A stretch of DNA of 56,500 nucleotides from Flavihumibacter solisilvae (GTDB lineage Bacteria; Bacteroidota; Bacteroidia; Chitinophagales; Chitinophagaceae): the NCBI RefSeq assembly GCF_000814475.1, contig NZ_JSVC01000034.1, positions 1 through 56,500 on the forward strand, written 5' to 3'. A program made the position numbers and the translations under genes. How positions within the stretch are numbered: position 1 is the stretch's first letter; each line of letters begins with the position of its first letter. Shown piece after piece: positions 1 to 8,345 of this stretch. The notes beneath the pieces were generated by a model that worked only from the letters and a program-made list of their open reading frames with translations, did no database searches and had not been told where the DNA came from.

Positions 1-1
1 A

Positions 2-157
2 TTGTATTATATCGTCCCGCTTATTAATAAAATATCGAATGATCCTCAGAAAAATTACTATGGCCCATATCAAAAAGTAAAGTTTGAAAAAATGAGGGAG
101 GCGTTAGGCGTAGGTAAAGATTTAGACTTTACCATAGTAATAAAACAATTAGAATAG
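2..157 (+). CDS. C-terminal fragment of an unknown protein (truncated by window edge)
   Basis: An open frame enters from the left edge and stops at TAG 155-157, giving about 51 residues ending in FTIVIKQLE. No start lies within the window and I recognise no family. The fragment is basic (several KFEKMREAL-type residues) and is followed after 22 bases by a small acidic gene. That order resembles the tail of a polymorphic toxin followed by its immunity gene, and an RHS gene lies at the far end of the window. This is inference from context only; the fragment could be any protein. Confidence 0.55.
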   Translation: MYYIVPLINKISNDPQKNYYGPYQKVKFEKMREALGVGKDLDFTIVIKQLE

Positions 158-179
158 GGCGTCATAGGATTATCCTGGT

Positions 180-515
180 ATGAATAACGAACTTAATTTA
201 GCACTCGACATATTGAAGGAAACCGGATCTGCCAGGGTTGGCGATTTTCGGTTAGAGCTGGATGGTAGTGACTCTCTTTTAGTTATTGGTTGGTCCCAGT
301 ATTTAACTTTCTCAAATTTGACAAAGCAGATTTGTATAAATGAATTAGCGGAAGTGAAGGATGGTTATAACAGGATGCTGACTTTATCCCGTGAATTTGA
401 AGAATTTACTAGGAGCAAATCAATTGAATTTAAACTCTACTATGATGATGGAGGTAGAGTGTCCATTGAAATATGTTCTGAGAAGAATGGCGTTATTAAA
501 TGTTTTCTAGACTAA
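180..515 (+). CDS. small acidic protein, possible immunity protein
   Basis: A 111-residue soluble protein with no signal peptide or membrane segment. It is rich in Asp and Glu (for example FRLELDGSD and LYYDDGG), with alternating strand-like segments. I do not recognise the family. It begins 22 bases after the stop of the truncated upstream gene, and its last codons overlap the next ORF. Size, acidity and position behind an incomplete C-terminus fit an immunity protein for a toxin encoded to the left, but this is inference; nothing in the sequence proves it. Confidence 0.6.
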   Translation: MNNELNLALDILKETGSARVGDFRLELDGSDSLLVIGWSQYLTFSNLTKQICINELAEVKDGYNRMLTLSREFEEFTRSKSIEFKLYYDDGGRVSIEICSEKNGVIKCFLD

Positions 516-772
516 CTAACGTCACCGGGCCTGATTGTTCTAAATTAAAACGTAGTGATTTGAAATATGTATTATTGGCTGCAACGGTGATAGTGATTGC
601 TCTTTTGGGATTTAATGTTTTTATTTGGGTAATTGCGCAAGGTGCAGGACATAATATTCCCTCGCGAACTAATTTTATTTTTGGAGTAAGAACAGTTGTG
701 CTTGCAGGTCTTGCTGCTTTTTTAATTACTGTAAAAAGAAAAAGGGCTAACAAACGAAAAGATCCAGAATAA
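500..772 (+). CDS. small two-TM membrane protein
   Basis: A 90-residue protein whose ATG lies inside the end of the preceding gene (16-base overlap in another frame). Two hydrophobic stretches are visible, roughly residues 22-46 (LKYVLLAATVIVIALLGF onwards) and 63-77 (RTVVLAGLAAFLITV), followed by a strongly basic tail (KRKRANKRK), so the C-terminus is probably cytoplasmic. No family is recognised. The overlap suggests translational coupling with the upstream small protein. The reverse strand is also open here, but that frame lacks membrane or domain character. Confidence 0.5.
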   Translation: MFSRLTNVTGPDCSKLKRSDLKYVLLAATVIVIALLGFNVFIWVIAQGAGHNIPSRTNFIFGVRTVVLAGLAAFLITVKRKRANKRKDPE

Positions 773-1121
773 GAATCCAACGAAAAGCCAGCAGCCTGCT
801 GCCGGATCAGTTTGACTCCCACATTTTATCAAATAATTCGGACAAACGGCTCTGATGCTGTCCGGATCTTCCTCTTTCAAGGTGAACTCGAATAGCATCT
901 TACCCTGATATGAGCCCGCAGGACGCTTGTCCTGCGGGCTTTTGTATTTGAAATTGTACTGTTCGCCTGTTGAAATGCCTGCTTCACCCTATCCAATGGC
1001 TGCTTACACTTTCTTCGGGTTGGATACCCCCTGCCTCGGGAGGTACTTTTACAAAGTCAAATTTAAAACACAGATGATAAGCCAATCATCGAAAGCAATT
1101 CAAAAACTAAAAAAGAATAAA
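773..1121 (+). other. intergenic region with terminator and leader of the epoxide hydrolase
   Basis: No gene is supported here. It contains the strong terminator hairpin at 913-943 and about 180 bases of leader before the hydrolase ATG. The hydrolase frame stays open upstream to 927, but that extension begins inside the terminator stem and encodes no signal-like sequence, so it is taken as untranslated. Confidence 0.5.
913..943 (+). terminator. rho-independent terminator
   Basis: A perfect 12-bp stem (AGCCCGCAGGAC paired with GTCCTGCGGGCT), a GCTT tetraloop and then a T run. It probably ends the transcript of the small genes at 180-772 and insulates the epoxide hydrolase downstream. Confidence 0.85.
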
Positions 1122-2405
1122 ATGAAAATGGCAAAATTTCTAATTGCAGGTATGGTGCTCGGAGCAGCACTGACTTTGCAGAGCACAGCTGCCAAAGCAC
1201 AAGGCAGTTCAAGTGCAGGTGTAAACACAGCTGAAGCAATCCGTCCCTTCAGGGTGAACGTTTCGGAAGCTGAAATTCAGGATCTCCGCAAACGGATCCA
1301 GGCGACAAAATGGCCCAGCAAGGAACTGGTTAAGGATGCGACGCAGGGCGTGCAACTGGAAACCATGCAGAAGCTTGCACAGTATTGGGCAACAGGTTAC
1401 GATTGGAGAAAGGTTGAAGCAAAGCTGAACGCCCTTCCACAGTTCACAACGAACATAGACGGAGTGGATATTCACTTCATCCATGTCCGGTCTAAAGAGA
1501 AGAACGCAATGCCCGTCATCATTACCCATGGATGGCCTGGCTCAGTCATCGAGTTGCTGAAAATTATCGATCCGTTAACGAATCCGACTGCTCATGGTGG
1601 AAAAGCGGAAGATGCTTTTGACGTTGTAATTCCATCCTTACCAGGTTACGGATTTTCCGCTGCGCCCGGCACTACCGGTTGGGGTCCTGATCGGATTGCG
1701 AAGGCCTGGACAACATTGATGAAGCGCCTTGGCTATACCAAATTTGTTGCACAGGGCGGTGATTGGGGTGCAATGGTCGTAGATGTAATGGGTACGCAGG
1801 CGCCCAAGGAATTACTTGGTATTCACCTTAACTGGATTTTCGCGGTTCCGCCGGACATCGATAAAGCGATCCAGTCCGGTGCCTCACAACCTGCTGATAT
1901 TTCCGCCGACGAAAAACATGCATGGGACCAATTGGACTTCTTCTACAAGCATGGTGTAGGTTATGCAGTGGAGATGAGCAATCGGCCACAAACTCTTTAC
2001 AGTGTTGGCGATTCCCCTATCGGACTCGCAGCATGGCTTCTTGATCACGACGCATTGAGTTATGCACTGATCGCAAGGGTTTTTGACGGTCAGACAGAGG
2101 GGCTTACAAAGGATGATATCCTCGACAACATCACACTTTACTGGCTCACAAACACAGCGGTTTCGTCGGCGCGGATCTATTGGGAAAACAAGTACGCCTT
2201 CTTTGCACCGAAACACGTCAATATCCCCGTTGCCGTGAGCGCATTTCCTGATGAAGTTTACCAGGCACCGAAGAGCTGGGCAGAGCAGGCTTATCCAAAA
2301 CTTATCTACTACAACAAGGTGAGTAAAGGTGGCCACTTTGCAGCATGGGAACAACCTCAGCTTTTCGTATCAGAAGTAAGGTCAGCATTTCGCTCACTGC
2401 GTTAA
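1122..2405 (+). CDS. epoxide hydrolase (EHN domain, alpha/beta hydrolase), exported
   Basis: A 427-residue protein related to microsomal-type epoxide hydrolases, which open epoxides to diols. The chosen ATG at 1122 (MKMAKFLIAGM) gives a signal peptide ending near AKAQ, so the enzyme is probably periplasmic. An N-terminal EHN-type lid covers about residues 40-150 (FRVNVSEAEIQDLRKRI and TKWP). The oxyanion motif HGWPGS, the nucleophile elbow GGDWG (catalytic Asp) and a C-terminal GGHFAAWEQP (catalytic His) are all visible. Length fits the family. The gene is followed 40 bases later by a tautomerase, probably in one transcript ending at the 2692 hairpin. Confidence 0.88.
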   Translation: MKMAKFLIAGMVLGAALTLQSTAAKAQGSSSAGVNTAEAIRPFRVNVSEAEIQDLRKRIQATKWPSKELVKDATQGVQLETMQKLAQYWATGYDWRKVEAKLNALPQFTTNIDGVDIHFIHVRSKEKNAMPVIITHGWPGSVIELLKIIDPLTNPTAHGGKAEDAFDVVIPSLPGYGFSAAPGTTGWGPDRIAKAWTTLMKRLGYTKFVAQGGDWGAMVVDVMGTQAPKELLGIHLNWIFAVPPDIDKAIQSGASQPADISADEKHAWDQLDFFYKHGVGYAVEMSNRPQTLYSVGDSPIGLAAWLLDHDALSYALIARVFDGQTEGLTKDDILDNITLYWLTNTAVSSARIYWENKYAFFAPKHVNIPVAVSAFPDEVYQAPKSWAEQAYPKLIYYNKVSKGGHFAAWEQPQLFVSEVRSAFRSLR

Positions 2406-2445
2406 TCTCTGTGACCAGCATTATTAAATTATTAAATTTAAAATT

Positions 2446-2667
2446 ATGCCTTACGTAAAAATTGAATTTACCCGTGAAGGGGGAGTATCCCGCGAACAAA
2501 AGCGAACAATTATTAAAGGTGTGACAGATGTTATCACCAGTACACTGAATAGGGATCCTAATTTAACCCATGTAGTGATCCAGGAAGTGAACCTCGATGA
2601 CTGGGGAGTTGCCGGTGAACAGACCTCCGTTTTGAGGGAACAGGGATTCACTGCAGAAAAAAAATGA
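2446..2667 (+). CDS. 4-oxalocrotonate tautomerase family protein
   Basis: A 73-residue protein of the small 4-oxalocrotonate tautomerase family. After removal of Met the chain begins with Pro, the catalytic base of this family (MPYVKIEF). The beta-alpha-beta pattern (VKIEFTREGGVSREQKR, then a helix, then HVVIQEVNLDDWG) is typical. Such enzymes tautomerise or dehalogenate small dicarboxylate-like substrates. It lies directly after the epoxide hydrolase, so both may act on the same xenobiotic or stress-derived substrate; the substrate is not evident. Confidence 0.85.
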   Translation: MPYVKIEFTREGGVSREQKRTIIKGVTDVITSTLNRDPNLTHVVIQEVNLDDWGVAGEQTSVLREQGFTAEKK

Positions 2668-2691
2668 GTGTATAAATACCTCTACACCTTC

Positions 2692-2723
2692 AAACATCTC
2701 TCGGTTAAGAGAGATGTTTTTTT
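2692..2723 (+). terminator. rho-independent terminator
   Basis: The stem AACATCTCTC paired with GAGAGATGTT, separated by a short loop, is followed by seven Ts. It ends the epoxide hydrolase-tautomerase transcript. Confidence 0.85.
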
Positions 2724-2835
2724 ATTGCCATCAACTCATTCCTGGCTAACTTTATGCACTCCAAAATTGCTGTCCATGGAAACGTAATAATCCATCTGTC
2801 GGTATAACGCTGTGATTCGATAGGTTAAAGCACAA

Positions 2836-3240
2836 ATGAGTTATATGGACTATCATAAGGTTAGCAATTTCGATTTATCCCAATTCAATAGTGAGATCAT
2901 CAAGAAGAATTTCCTGGTATTCAGGGATAATAAATATTCTACTATTCCAACGGAGCAAATTGCATATTTCTTTGTAAAACATGAAATAGTTGTATTGGTG
3001 ACTTTTGGCAGGGAGGAATATTTTGTACATTATTCCCTGGAGCATCTCCAACGCCTTTTATCTGAGCAGTTGTTCTACAGGTTAAATCGGCAATACCTTG
3101 TCAGTTTTAATGCAATAAAGGAAGTTGAGCATTACTTTGCCCGAAAACTCCTGGTGACACTTTCTTTGACAAACATGGATAAGTTAGTTGTTTCGAAAGA
3201 AAAAGCAAGCAGTTTCCTGCACTGGCTTGGCAACAGGTGA
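2836..3240 (+). CDS. LytTR-domain DNA-binding regulator (copy 1)
   Basis: A 134-residue protein consisting almost entirely of a LytTR DNA-binding domain (about residues 30-132) with a short N-terminal extension and no receiver or membrane segment. Typical features are IAYFFVKHE, the central RLNRQYLVSFNAI signature and the C-terminal LVVSKEKASSFLHWL. LytTR domains bind imperfect 9-bp direct repeats spaced about 21 bp apart. A second protein of the same length and signature lies at 3889, with a YceI gene between them. With no receiver domain, its activity is probably set by another protein or by expression level. Confidence 0.85.
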   Translation: MSYMDYHKVSNFDLSQFNSEIIKKNFLVFRDNKYSTIPTEQIAYFFVKHEIVVLVTFGREEYFVHYSLEHLQRLLSEQLFYRLNRQYLVSFNAIKEVEHYFARKLLVTLSLTNMDKLVVSKEKASSFLHWLGNR

Positions 3241-3332
3241 CCCATCAAGCCAATGATTGAATATGTGAGCCAGGTCACACGATCAGACTCCCGGTATGCA
3301 CCATCTTTGTGATGAATTAAAAACAACAAATC

Positions 3333-3866
3333 ATGGAAACGAAAAGATTTAAACTGCTTGCCAACCAGAGTAATATTGACTGGGTAGGTCGCAAGGTTAC
3401 CGGTGCACACAATGGCACCATTGATTTCAAAGAGGGTTCATTGGTTTTTGATGAAGGCCAGCTTACTGGTGGACAATTTGTAGTTGATATCAGTTCACTG
3501 AAAATTCTTGACATTGCTGATCCTGAAACAAATGCAAATATGGCCGGACACCTGGCTTCGGATGATTTTTTTGCATCGGACAGGTTTCCCGAGGCTTTTT
3601 TTGAAATCAAGTCGGTAGTAAGGGCAGGAGACAACAGTTACAACATTTATGGGGATCTGACTATCAAGGGTATAACCCACGCTGCAAATTTTTCAGCAAT
3701 ATATTACCAGCAGGATGGCACCTTTTCAGCATCTGGTAAGATCGTAGTGGATCGCACCCGTTACAATATGAAGTTCCGTTCAGGCAATTTTTTCAGGAAC
3801 CTGGGTGATACTTTGATCTACAATGAATTCGATCTGAATGTTACCATTTTGGCAAAAGCTGCCTGA
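3333..3866 (+). CDS. YceI family protein, cytoplasmic form
   Basis: A 177-residue YceI-type lipocalin-like barrel, a family that binds isoprenoid or other lipids. The usual landmarks are present: WVGRKVTGAHNGTIDF near the start, FDEGQLTGGQFVVDISSL, MAGHLASDDFF with FPEAFFEI, and YGDLTIKGITH. Most bacterial YceI proteins carry a signal peptide; this one starts directly with METKRFKLL and should stay in the cytoplasm. It is flanked by two LytTR paralogues on the same strand, probably its regulators. Confidence 0.88.
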   Translation: METKRFKLLANQSNIDWVGRKVTGAHNGTIDFKEGSLVFDEGQLTGGQFVVDISSLKILDIADPETNANMAGHLASDDFFASDRFPEAFFEIKSVVRAGDNSYNIYGDLTIKGITHAANFSAIYYQQDGTFSASGKIVVDRTRYNMKFRSGNFFRNLGDTLIYNEFDLNVTILAKAA

Positions 3867-3888
3867 TTCATATCTAAAAACAATTGTT

Positions 3889-4293
3889 ATGGAATTTCCA
3901 GTTAGTGGAAACAGTTTCGTTGTAGCAGATGCAGGCATAAATAATTATGTTGGTAAAAGAAGCTTCCTGGTACATAAGAGGAACAAGTATTATACTGTTC
4001 CTACGGACCAGGTCGCATACTTCTATATAAGTCATGAAATTCCTGTCCTGGTGACCTATGACCGGCAGGAGTATTTTGTGAATTATTCGCTGGAAAGTCT
4101 CCAGCAAATGTTGACCGGCAGGCAGTTCTATCGTTTGAACAGGCAATACCTGGTAAGTTTTAACGCGATCAAAGAGATCGAACATTATTTCGCGCGGAAG
4201 TTACTGGTCGCCCTCACAATTCCCACTAAGGAGAAATTGCTGGTATCCAAGGAAAAGGCAAGCAGCTTTTTGAAATGGCTGGAGAACAGGTAA
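3889..4293 (+). CDS. LytTR-domain DNA-binding regulator (copy 2)
   Basis: A 134-residue LytTR protein, the same length as the copy at 2836, sharing the core FYRLNRQYLVSFNAIKE and the ending KEKASSFL.WL.NR. The ATG at 3889 (MEFPVSGNS) is chosen over the upstream in-frame ATG at 3838 because it lies 22 bases after the YceI stop rather than inside that gene, and because it makes the two paralogues equal in length. The N-terminal 25 residues differ between copies, the most likely site of functional divergence. It meets the ternary-system operon tail to tail, 19 bases away. Confidence 0.85.
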   Translation: MEFPVSGNSFVVADAGINNYVGKRSFLVHKRNKYYTVPTDQVAYFYISHEIPVLVTYDRQEYFVNYSLESLQQMLTGRQFYRLNRQYLVSFNAIKEIEHYFARKLLVALTIPTKEKLLVSKEKASSFLKWLENR

Positions 4294-4312
4294 ATAATCC
4301 ATAGCTGATCCA

Positions 4313-6025
4313 TTACAGACCGATTGGTTTATTTTTCTTTTCCTGCAACAACTGGTGCCTGTACAGCACAATATCTTTCTGCAACTTATTGTCATCAGGA
4401 ATGAGCAGCTTCAGCTCTGACAATATATGCGGGTTCTCTGGCGCAAGCGAGGAGATTATTTCAAATAAAATTGGACGAACCTCAACACTTATATCCACCA
4501 AAGCGTCATAGTCTATTTTAAGCACCTGCAGGAATTTTTCGCTGTTACGCTTATGGATGTTCGTTGAATAGAAAAGTTTGATCTCTTTGATGCGTTCTTT
4601 TTCGTCTCCGATATGGGAAAAATATCTGCCCAGGCAGGTAACGGCTTCTTTCCCTTCATTCCAGCCACGCAATAGTGTAGCCTGTGCCATCTCATGGTCT
4701 TCAAGCTTGTGACGATAGATCCGGGAAGCATCTAGGTATTGGTATTGCTCCTGTTGCCTCGTAGCTGCCTGCAGGTAATAATTGCGCGCATCTTCATATT
4801 CTTTTAATGATGCGTGCAGGTCGCCGACTTTTTCGGGGTTGTTGAGTTGTTTATACAAATCAATGGCGCGACGGGTCATGTCTGCTTTTGTATAACATTC
4901 TGCAGCTTTTTCCAGCTGGTTGTTCTTATGATAAAGCGCTGCGGCTTCTGCATAGAATTTCCCTGTTTCCAGCACCTCGGCTGCTCTATGCGGATTAGCC
5001 AGCAGTTTCAGGTAAATGAACGCTGCTTTTTCATATTGCTGCCGTTCGATCAAATCATTTGCTGCTTTATGGTATTGTTCCTGCAGCCTGGCCATTTCAT
5101 TATTTGCCAGGTAGACTGTTGCACCTGAGCCCGAACCCGTTCCCGAAAACAAAGAAAAATTCATCCAGCGCCTCGACAGTTCAAATGCTCCCGGTTGCGA
5201 TCCCCGTGACGCACCGCGGCTGTCGATCGGGATCGCGTATTTAAGCGCCTCTGCGGGATTGTCGCGAAATAGTTCCAGCAGTTTATCTACTTCCTTTTTA
5301 TTCCGCTCCTCCAGCATTTCCAGGTTAGCAGCAAGCTTTTGCATTGGCTTTTCCAGTCCTGATTGCGAAAACAGTTTCGCCATAAAGTTCCGGAAACGCG
5401 ACCTCGGGGCAGCTGCATCTGGCTTGCCTCCAAGTAGCAGTCGCAACAAATACAGTTTGATCTTCTCAAAGAAATTTAATGGTCCGGCAGTCAATGGTGC
5501 AGGGAACAACTCTTTATTCATCTGTTCGATCAGGTCGTCCGGCGATCTTTCTTCCACGATGAAAATTTTGATATCGCCGGGAATAAAGACAGTTTCTGCA
5601 GGCACAACAGATTCAACCTGCTCAACTGCGGGCAGGCCAACAATCTCTTCCCAAATGATTGGAGCCGGCAACTCTATGAGTCCGAGTTCGGGATGCATTA
5701 GGTGCCTTGCACCCCTGAATAGTTGCTGGTAGTCGGTCGATATTAAAATTGGCCGGAGTGCAGTGCAGGCGGGTATGAACAAAACATCCCCGGCAAGCTG
5801 GAATAATGGATGCCTCGTGTTAGGCAAATTTCCTTCGTTCATCACTACCAGGCACCCCCATACGCTGTTGGCAGTTTTCCCGGGCAGCGGGTATACAACT
5901 GTTTCCTTTAGTTGAATACCGGCCTGGAAAATATCCCTTAGCCAGGTGCTGGGTGAAGCGGCCTCGACCAGGAATGCCTTTACCGGCCAGGAATTATTTT
6001 GTACGGGTGCGATGGCCAGTTTCAT
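4313..6025 (-). CDS. TPR-containing component of MoxR-vWA-propeller ternary system
   Basis: A 570-residue cytoplasmic protein, last gene of the five-gene minus-strand operon. The N-terminal ~200 residues (MKLAIAPVQNNSWPVKAF onwards) form a domain I associate with the bpX-type accessory domains of MoxR-vWA-propeller systems, without being able to name which. A basic helical linker follows (about 200-290). Residues ~320-470 are TPR-like helical repeats (YEKAAFIYLKLL, YAEAAALYHKN, LEKAAECYTKA, RRAIDLYKQL, YEDARNYYLQA). The start at 6025 is preferred to 6052; it overlaps the upstream gene by 32 bases, indicating coupling. The TPR part probably binds partner proteins or the target. Confidence 0.65.
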   Translation of the reverse strand: MKLAIAPVQNNSWPVKAFLVEAASPSTWLRDIFQAGIQLKETVVYPLPGKTANSVWGCLVVMNEGNLPNTRHPLFQLAGDVLFIPACTALRPILISTDYQQLFRGARHLMHPELGLIELPAPIIWEEIVGLPAVEQVESVVPAETVFIPGDIKIFIVEERSPDDLIEQMNKELFPAPLTAGPLNFFEKIKLYLLRLLLGGKPDAAAPRSRFRNFMAKLFSQSGLEKPMQKLAANLEMLEERNKKEVDKLLELFRDNPAEALKYAIPIDSRGASRGSQPGAFELSRRWMNFSLFSGTGSGSGATVYLANNEMARLQEQYHKAANDLIERQQYEKAAFIYLKLLANPHRAAEVLETGKFYAEAAALYHKNNQLEKAAECYTKADMTRRAIDLYKQLNNPEKVGDLHASLKEYEDARNYYLQAATRQQEQYQYLDASRIYRHKLEDHEMAQATLLRGWNEGKEAVTCLGRYFSHIGDEKERIKEIKLFYSTNIHKRNSEKFLQVLKIDYDALVDISVEVRPILFEIISSLAPENPHILSELKLLIPDDNKLQKDIVLYRHQLLQEKKNKPIGL

Positions 6026-8345
6026 GATTGAAAATATGATGGATGAATGCAACTATATGTCTATTGTAGAAGTCAGGAACGGAAATCTTTTTCTGCCCGT
6101 TCTCAGGTGCCAGGTAATATTCGTTCCCCGAAAACTCTGTAGCGGTTGCCATAGCACCAGAAGTATCCAGCACGGCGGGAAGGTGGATAGCAGGTAAACC
6201 TTCATGGCTGCTCACGAGCGTAATCACTCCGGTTTCATAAATGGTTACCGAACTTCCGTCATTGAAAACAAAAAAGGCACTTGTTCTGTCGCTGTCTTTT
6301 CTTTCAGCCCTGATCATTTCCGTAGTGGGGCTGCCATGCACATGTTCAAAAGATATTCTTCTTTCATGCATTACCAGTTGGTGGTTATTAATTCTGAGAT
6401 GTCCTGCTGTTGTTATCCCAACGTAATTTGCGTTCTTCAAAATGGGATATCCATTTTTTTGTACGCTTATTTCACTGTTGTTTTTCTCCACGTATTCATG
6501 ATATTCCGTCAACCATTCATTACCGGGAGTCGCTTCCACTTTTTGTAACAGGTAATCAAATTTATATGTCTGGGAATCCGTCATATACCAAAAGCAATCT
6601 TTGTGAAAGAAGAACTCGGGGTGGCTCCTGGTTGTACGCCATTCGGTAAATGTTATATTCCATATTGTGTCGTTCGCAAAATTGACGATCTCCAGCTTTT
6701 TCCTGCCGGTATTGAAACTCAGGAAAACGAATGTTCCTGTTGACTCTTTTGCCATGGCGAACAGGCTCGCACCAGTCTGGATTTTTTTTCCGGTCAGCCA
6801 AAGGCCTTTACTGCTGGTTGTTCTGCGTGTCATGAAGAGATACCTCGAGGAAAGAATGAACTCCTGGTCATCACATTTGAAGATCCTGTACTTTCCTGGC
6901 AGGTACTGGTAAAGCAGTGGTGGTAACGACGGGCTCGTACGCTGCAATGCAACAGTGTCCATGGGAGCCTCAATTTTCGGCTTGCCGTTTTTCCAGATCT
7001 CTGCCAATGGAAGTTCAAGCTGCTGAATGAAGATCCTTCCTTTCCTGCTGTTCTGGTACATCCGGATCAAGCCGGAATGATCTACTGTCAGCAGGTATTT
7101 GAATGACTGCTGGAATTCCCCGAGTACTTTTTGCACTGGCGTCGTTTCCAGCGACTCGGCGGCAATGACAAGAATCACCTCATGTGATTTCTTTGGTGTG
7201 TGCTGTTCCAGGAATTGCCGAAGTCCTGCAGCGGGATCCACAACTGCATCCAGGTGACGCAGGCTGTTGATCAGCTCTTCTTTGGAATTCATCAACACGG
7301 GTGCGACGGAACTGCCAATGGCAGCAGTATGGACGGGGATATTGGTTTTCGGATGCCGATACAGGGCCAGCATAATGCCATAGGCGATCAGCTTCGGTGT
7401 GCCCCAGTTCCGGATACTCACGTCAGCCAGTATGGTACGCGCGGCATCGGGGTTGGCGGGGGGCGCTTCCCGGTACAGGTACAGGGCTTCGTTGTTTGCG
7501 AGCCTCGACAAAAACACCAGGTTATCGTTGGCATATTCGGATACCAGTAACTTATCGAAATCCCCTTTATTCGAAAGATCCGAAATACCGCCGAAGGGCT
7601 GGTCAGACGGATCAGATTGATGGAATGGGATGCGTAGTCCCGACCAGAGATGTTTTACCAGCGATGCTACGAGGAAGGTCCTTGGTTCATCAAGTAATTC
7701 TTCCAGCAGGTCGCCCGGGGAAGTCTCTTTCGGCAGCTCTATTTCGGGAACTTCCGGCAGGGCAGCAATGGCCTTAATTAACTTTTCTGTGTCGCTGAAT
7801 TTCCGGCGCAACAGGTCAATGCATTTGATATCCCGTTGTATGATCTTAGACGTTATTGTTACGCTTTGATCGGTAAGGAAGAAAAATGCTTCCCTGTTGC
7901 TGTTGTAAATACTCTTTGCCTCCTCCAGAATCCTTTTCGAATCTTTCAGGCTGCAATTACCATGACTTTCTGCAAATAACACCTGGAGCAATTGCACCCG
8001 CTGTTTTCCTTTCAATACGCTTTTGAATACCGTGCTGATCATTTCCAGGAATTCAATAGTTGCTTTGATCTGCTCCTGTGCATTAGTCAATGTTGTTATG
8101 CCGGCAAGCTGTAGTATCGTTTTTATCCTTCCCAGCTTATTCGCGGAATCCTCATTGGTCGCAACCATTACCAGTAGGAACGCGCCGAAAGGCGGAAGTC
8201 CTTGTGCGCTTAACGGTTCAAGGGTTTCAATCAAATGCCTGCTGTACCCGATGGTCCTACCACCAGGCACTGCAATCACTTCTCCATCATCTTCCAGTTG
8301 CCAGAAGTAATTGGTGCACGGCTGGAAATACTCTTTGGAAGTCAT
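5994..8345 (-). CDS. vWA-like plus beta-propeller protein of the ternary system
   Basis: A 783-residue protein. The start at 8345 is set by an exact ATGA overlap with the upstream stop; a longer reading from 8432 would overlap 91 bases. The N-terminal ~290 residues are an alpha-helical domain with a conserved-looking LPPFGAFLLVMVAT. Residues ~300-480 resemble a vWA domain, but the metal site is degenerate: only a DVS remains where DxSxS is expected (ILADVSIRNWG) and the later Asp is lost (VILVIAAES). Residues ~490-783 show repeated short strand blocks (YRIFKCDDQEFIL, TFVFLSFNTGRKKLEI, SAFFVFNDGSSVTIYETG) consistent with a beta-propeller. In this system class the vWA protein partners the MoxR ATPase and the propeller is thought to recognise a trigger. 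Confidence 0.7.
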   Translation of the reverse strand: MTSKEYFQPCTNYFWQLEDDGEVIAVPGGRTIGYSRHLIETLEPLSAQGLPPFGAFLLVMVATNEDSANKLGRIKTILQLAGITTLTNAQEQIKATIEFLEMISTVFKSVLKGKQRVQLLQVLFAESHGNCSLKDSKRILEEAKSIYNSNREAFFFLTDQSVTITSKIIQRDIKCIDLLRRKFSDTEKLIKAIAALPEVPEIELPKETSPGDLLEELLDEPRTFLVASLVKHLWSGLRIPFHQSDPSDQPFGGISDLSNKGDFDKLLVSEYANDNLVFLSRLANNEALYLYREAPPANPDAARTILADVSIRNWGTPKLIAYGIMLALYRHPKTNIPVHTAAIGSSVAPVLMNSKEELINSLRHLDAVVDPAAGLRQFLEQHTPKKSHEVILVIAAESLETTPVQKVLGEFQQSFKYLLTVDHSGLIRMYQNSRKGRIFIQQLELPLAEIWKNGKPKIEAPMDTVALQRTSPSLPPLLYQYLPGKYRIFKCDDQEFILSSRYLFMTRRTTSSKGLWLTGKKIQTGASLFAMAKESTGTFVFLSFNTGRKKLEIVNFANDTIWNITFTEWRTTRSHPEFFFHKDCFWYMTDSQTYKFDYLLQKVEATPGNEWLTEYHEYVEKNNSEISVQKNGYPILKNANYVGITTAGHLRINNHQLVMHERRISFEHVHGSPTTEMIRAERKDSDRTSAFFVFNDGSSVTIYETGVITLVSSHEGLPAIHLPAVLDTSGAMATATEFSGNEYYLAPENGQKKISVPDFYNRHIVAFIHHIFNHETGHRTRTK

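Noticed and set aside
927-1121. N-terminal extension of the epoxide hydrolase frame
   Set aside because: The upstream start lies within the terminator hairpin and the added residues have no signal-like or domain character; the ATG at 1122 gives a clean signal peptide.
5259-5732. Plus-strand frame inside the TPR gene
   Set aside because: Ser-rich reading opposite a well-supported coding region; a shadow ORF.
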